Shown: piece by piece, positions 61,375 to 64,000 of the stretch
How positions within the stretch are numbered: position 1 is the stretch's first letter
Layout: each line of letters begins with the position of its first letter
Source of the DNA: a bacterium
Lineage (GTDB): Bacteria; Babelota; Babeliae; Babelales; RVW-14
NCBI GenBank assembly: GCA_016699045.1
Contig: CP064957.1
Location: forward strand, 62,001 to 126,000
Length of the DNA stretch: 64,000 bases
Direction of reading: 5' to 3'
Notes under the pieces: model-generated
Seen by the model: only the letters and a program-made list of their open reading frames with translations
Database searches by the model: none
What the model was told of the DNA's origin: nothing
Position numbers and translations under genes: made by a program

Positions 61375-62415
61375 TTACATTCTGGTACGATACAAGGAAT
61401 AACAGCCTAACAAAAATATGAGGGGGACTCCATAGAAACATGCAAGCGAAAGTAACGGCATGGTAATAAAAATGCCGCCAAGCGCGGTACAACAATACAT
61501 ACTTAAAAATAACCCGGCACTTAATAATAATGCACTTACAATTTCATATTTTTTTCTGCGCATAAAAAATAATAAAAACAACGTTAATAACGGCATAATA
61601 AAAAGCCATAAACTCTGAGAAAAACGTTTGTGTAGCTCGATAAATGCCTGTTTATTTTTTATACGCTCTTCCCACAATCGTTTATAATCCCATAATTTAA
61701 GATGATAATCTTGCGTATGCGCTTTTTCTTTATGCCAGAGCGTAGCAATATTGATTAACGATTTTTCAAAAAAAGCATGATTTATACGCGCATTCGTTTG
61801 GATATGTAAAGAACCATGCACAAGCTCAAGTTTATGCTGACTCATTGTCCCATGCTGCGCACAAAAAAAGTAGCGTTCATTATTTTTATTAGTAAACACT
61901 AAAAACAGTTCTTCAAAACGATATATACCCAACGTAACTTCTTTCTTTTCTTTGCAATAAAATGCTATACCAGGAACCGGACTTTGCAAAATATTGCACG
62001 GCATATCATGCAAATGCATCCGTGCCACTTGCTCAATCAATTCTTTGCCTTTGATATAACTTTGTGGCGCCCACTCCAGAATAAGCGGCAGATAACACAA
62101 AGAAATAAGGCATGAAAAAGCAATCGTCGCAGCCACAAAAGCGCGCCGACCTTGAGCAAAAAAATAGAAAAACAATAATTCATCGTAACGCGCCAAGGCA
62201 TTAAATACCAAACTTACTGCTAATACGGCAGAAAATGGCATAGCATACAAAGCTACCAACGGAACCATTGTTCCAAAAATTAAGGGAATTACAGAAAATG
62301 ATTGCAGCATAGAAAATCGTAAAAAAACATTAGTCGCTGCAAATAAAAAAGTGAACGAGGCAAAAAGAAATAAAAAATTACGTAAAAATCGAGAAAAAAA
62401 ATAGAAAAATAGCAT
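61375..62415 (-). CDS. LptF/LptG-family permease
   Basis: 346 residues. Two N-terminal and several C-terminal membrane segments flank a periplasmic domain (about 110-260). ELHKRFSQSLWLFIMPLLTL matches the family's conserved block before the last helices. In Gram-negative bacteria LptF and LptG form the inner-membrane part of the LPS exporter. Only one such gene is here. The ATG at 62415 directly follows the ymdB stop; TTG at 62418 is an alternative. Confidence 0.82.
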   Translation of the reverse strand: MLFFYFFSRFLRNFLFLFASFTFLFAATNVFLRFSMLQSFSVIPLIFGTMVPLVALYAMPFSAVLAVSLVFNALARYDELLFFYFFAQGRRAFVAATIAFSCLISLCYLPLILEWAPQSYIKGKELIEQVARMHLHDMPCNILQSPVPGIAFYCKEKKEVTLGIYRFEELFLVFTNKNNERYFFCAQHGTMSQHKLELVHGSLHIQTNARINHAFFEKSLINIATLWHKEKAHTQDYHLKLWDYKRLWEERIKNKQAFIELHKRFSQSLWLFIMPLLTLFLLFFMRRKKYEIVSALLLSAGLFLSMYCCTALGGIFITMPLLSLACFYGVPLIFLLGCYSLYRTRM

Positions 62416-62418
62416 CAA

Positions 62419-63264
62419 CTACTTCTTGTTGTTCTCAGGCTCTGGCGGGGCAACTTCTAGGTCTTGATCGATAAGGCGAATACGCTCAAACCGAACGGCA
62501 TGTCCAGTATCGGCATCCACTTCAACAAAAATACCGCTCAACACCAACGGGCTGCTATGTTCAACATGAACCTTACCAAAGCGATGTTGAATAACGAAAC
62601 GGTTTAAAATACCTTGATATTGGAAACCAAGAACCGAGTTAAGTGACCCAGAAAAACCCAAGTCTGTGATATAGCTGGTGCCACGAGGTAATATACGATC
62701 GTCAGCCGTTTGAATATGAGTATGCGTTCCATAAACACCAGATACCTTACCATCAAGATAGTAGCCCATAGCCATCTTTTCAGATGTAGCTTCAGCGTGC
62801 ACGTCGACAAAAATAACCTTTGTTTTGTGCTGTAAAAATTGAATGAGGGAATCAACGGCCCTGAACGGACACTCTAAAAGCTCGTTGACAAAAACGCGGC
62901 CATGAATGTTAATAACCGCAACGGTCATTCCATTAACATTGGCCAACGCATATCCCTTTCCCGGACAGGTTGAGGGATAGTTAGCGGGACGAATGACATC
63001 GTCCCGCTCATTAAATGCATTATAAACATCTTTGCTATCAAAGGCATGATTACCCGTGGTGATAATTGTCGCGCCACCGTCTTTAAGGGCCTGAATAGTT
63101 TTGAGCGTTATCCCGTTACCATTCTTGGCTGAATTTTCACCATTTACAAAAACAGCATCAAGGTTGTACTGCTCCTTAAGCCGTGGCACCCATTTCTGGA
63201 AAACACTCACGCCCGGAGTTCCTACAACATCGCCAATAAATATAAATCTGAGTAAATGCGCCAT
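62419..63264 (-). CDS. ymdB: YmdB-family metallophosphoesterase
   Basis: 281 residues of the calcineurin-like TIGR00282/YmdB family, reported as a cyclic-nucleotide phosphodiesterase affecting RNA turnover. Metal motifs: FIGDVVGTPG, VNGENSAKNGNG, TTGNHAFD, DVHAEATSEK and GTHTHIQTADD. It lies just downstream of rny, the neighbour it has in many bacteria, and is followed at once by the LptF/G gene. Confidence 0.92.
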   Translation of the reverse strand: MAHLLRFIFIGDVVGTPGVSVFQKWVPRLKEQYNLDAVFVNGENSAKNGNGITLKTIQALKDGGATIITTGNHAFDSKDVYNAFNERDDVIRPANYPSTCPGKGYALANVNGMTVAVINIHGRVFVNELLECPFRAVDSLIQFLQHKTKVIFVDVHAEATSEKMAMGYYLDGKVSGVYGTHTHIQTADDRILPRGTSYITDLGFSGSLNSVLGFQYQGILNRFVIQHRFGKVHVEHSSPLVLSGIFVEVDADTGHAVRFERIRLIDQDLEVAPPEPENNKK

Positions 63265-63278
63265 GAAGCATAATCCTT

Positions 63279-64000
63279 TTATCGTGCTGCTTGTATAAAT
63301 CGTTTTTCACGAATAACGTTAACTTTGATTTCGCCAGGAAACGCCATTTCTTCTTCAATGCGCTTGACCAAATCACGTGCCAACATGGCGGCTTTTTCGT
63401 CATCAAGCGTATCTTCATTAACGATAACACGAATTTCGCGGCCAGCTTGCAATGCGTACGCTTTTTTAACACCATCAAAGCTGCCAGCAATTTCTTCCAA
63501 TTGTTCAAGGCGCTTAATGTACGTAGAAAGAGTTTCTTTACGCGCACCAGGACGGGATGCAGAAATAGCATCAGCAATATGAACAATAAATCCATAAACT
63601 GATTTAGGCGGTACTTCTTCATGGTGGCAAGCAATACAGTTAACAACCAATGGATCTTCACCATATTCTTTTGCCAAATCAGCACCAATCAAAGCGTGTG
63701 GACCTTCTACTTCAGCAGAAACGGCCTTACCAATGTCATGCAAAAGACCACCGCGGGCGGCAATGTTGGGATTAAGACCAAGTTCTGAAGCAATCATTTT
63801 CGCAAAATAAGCAACTTCCTTACTATGTGTAAGCTGATTTTGTGTATAGCTGGTTCTGAAATGCAAGCGACCCAATAACTTAATGATTTCTGGATGTACG
63901 CCACTCAGCCCAAACTCAAGAACCGTTTGTTGGCCTATTTCTTCAATAGTTGCTTCTAATTCTTCTTCGCATTTAGCAACGGTTTCTTCAATTCGCGTTG
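63279..64000 (-). CDS. rny: Ribonuclease Y, 5' part beyond the window
   Basis: The last 239 residues of an RNase Y. The frame runs through 64000 without a start; reading begins in a charged helix (RIEETVAKCEEELEATI) that follows the KH domain. The HD domain is complete: HSKEVAYFAKMIA, GGLLHDIGKA with the His-Asp pair, HHEEVPPKS and VHIADAISASRPGARKE. RNase Y is a membrane-anchored endonuclease starting mRNA decay. The membrane anchor and KH domain would lie to the right of the window. Confidence 0.93.
   Translation of the reverse strand, partial: TRIEETVAKCEEELEATIEEIGQQTVLEFGLSGVHPEIIKLLGRLHFRTSYTQNQLTHSKEVAYFAKMIASELGLNPNIAARGGLLHDIGKAVSAEVEGPHALIGADLAKEYGEDPLVVNCIACHHEEVPPKSVYGFIVHIADAISASRPGARKETLSTYIKRLEQLEEIAGSFDGVKKAYALQAGREIRVIVNEDTLDDEKAAMLARDLVKRIEEEMAFPGEIKVNVIREKRFIQAAR

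Overview
The window reads as a chromosome segment of a reduced, AT-rich bacterium that lives with or inside a eukaryotic (probably protist) host. The closest match I know of is Candidatus Dependentiae/Babeliae (TM6); this is inferred from gene style, not from a search. Housekeeping genes are ordinary bacterial ones: murF, trpS, thrS, ileS, proS, mutS, nth, cmk, gmk, pgk, rpiB, rplI-dnaB-ruvC, recF-dnaN, two Xer recombinases, rny and LolC/E- and LptF/G-type permeases. They are interleaved with many exported proteins carrying eukaryote-like domains: ankyrin repeats, RING fingers, PP2C phosphatases and Josephin-like cysteine proteases. No rRNA, tRNA, CRISPR array or insertion sequence was seen.

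Layout. 1-5.4 kb: murF, an exported Cys-His-Asp protease-like protein with nuclear-localisation- and SUMO-interaction-like motifs, an unknown protein and a heparinase II/III-like enzyme. 5.6-10.3 kb: trpS, two tandem exported PP2C phosphatases behind a xerC-like gene, and nth. 10.4-24.7 kb: mutS, cmk, phoH, thrS, a PPP-like phosphatase, pgk, rpiB, a lipoprotein, a LolC/E-type permease and small exported proteins. 24.7-28.7 kb: two paralogous exported proteins with a shared ATP-grasp-like C-terminal domain, one also with ankyrin repeats. 28.7-35.7 kb: a structured inverted-repeat element, ileS, two small ankyrin genes, a 35-residue micro-ORF and two coiled or low-complexity exported proteins. 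35.8-38.3 kb: three pseudopilin-like genes and an Lnt-like acyltransferase. 38.3-41.7 kb: rplI-dnaB-ruvC, with a HEPN-MNT toxin-antitoxin-like pair wedged behind ruvC. 41.7-52.2 kb: an exported PD-(D/E)XK nuclease-like protein followed by six consecutive ankyrin genes, two ending in RING fingers. 52.2-53.4 kb: a gene-poor stretch with a duplicated structured element and a G-rich strand. 53.4-64 kb: recF, dnaN, xerD, proS, a Josephin-like exported protein, gmk, a DMT transporter, an LptF/G-type permease, ymdB and the 3' part of rny.

Three observations stand out. First, the last 114 bases of ruvC occur twice, flanking the HEPN-MNT pair. The copies differ at 11 positions, all synonymous, which looks like acquisition of a diverged ruvC 3' end together with the module. 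Second, the exported proteins look like a ubiquitin/nucleus-directed effector set: two RING-ankyrin proteins, two proteases sharing one Cys-His-Asp layout, a nuclease, and similar poly-Ser plus Lys/Arg-rich tails on unrelated domains, one ending in the CaaX-like CMIS. Third, two paralogous exported ATP-grasp-like proteins form a family I cannot name. All start codons were judged by eye from ribosome binding sites, and several differ from the longest reading frame.
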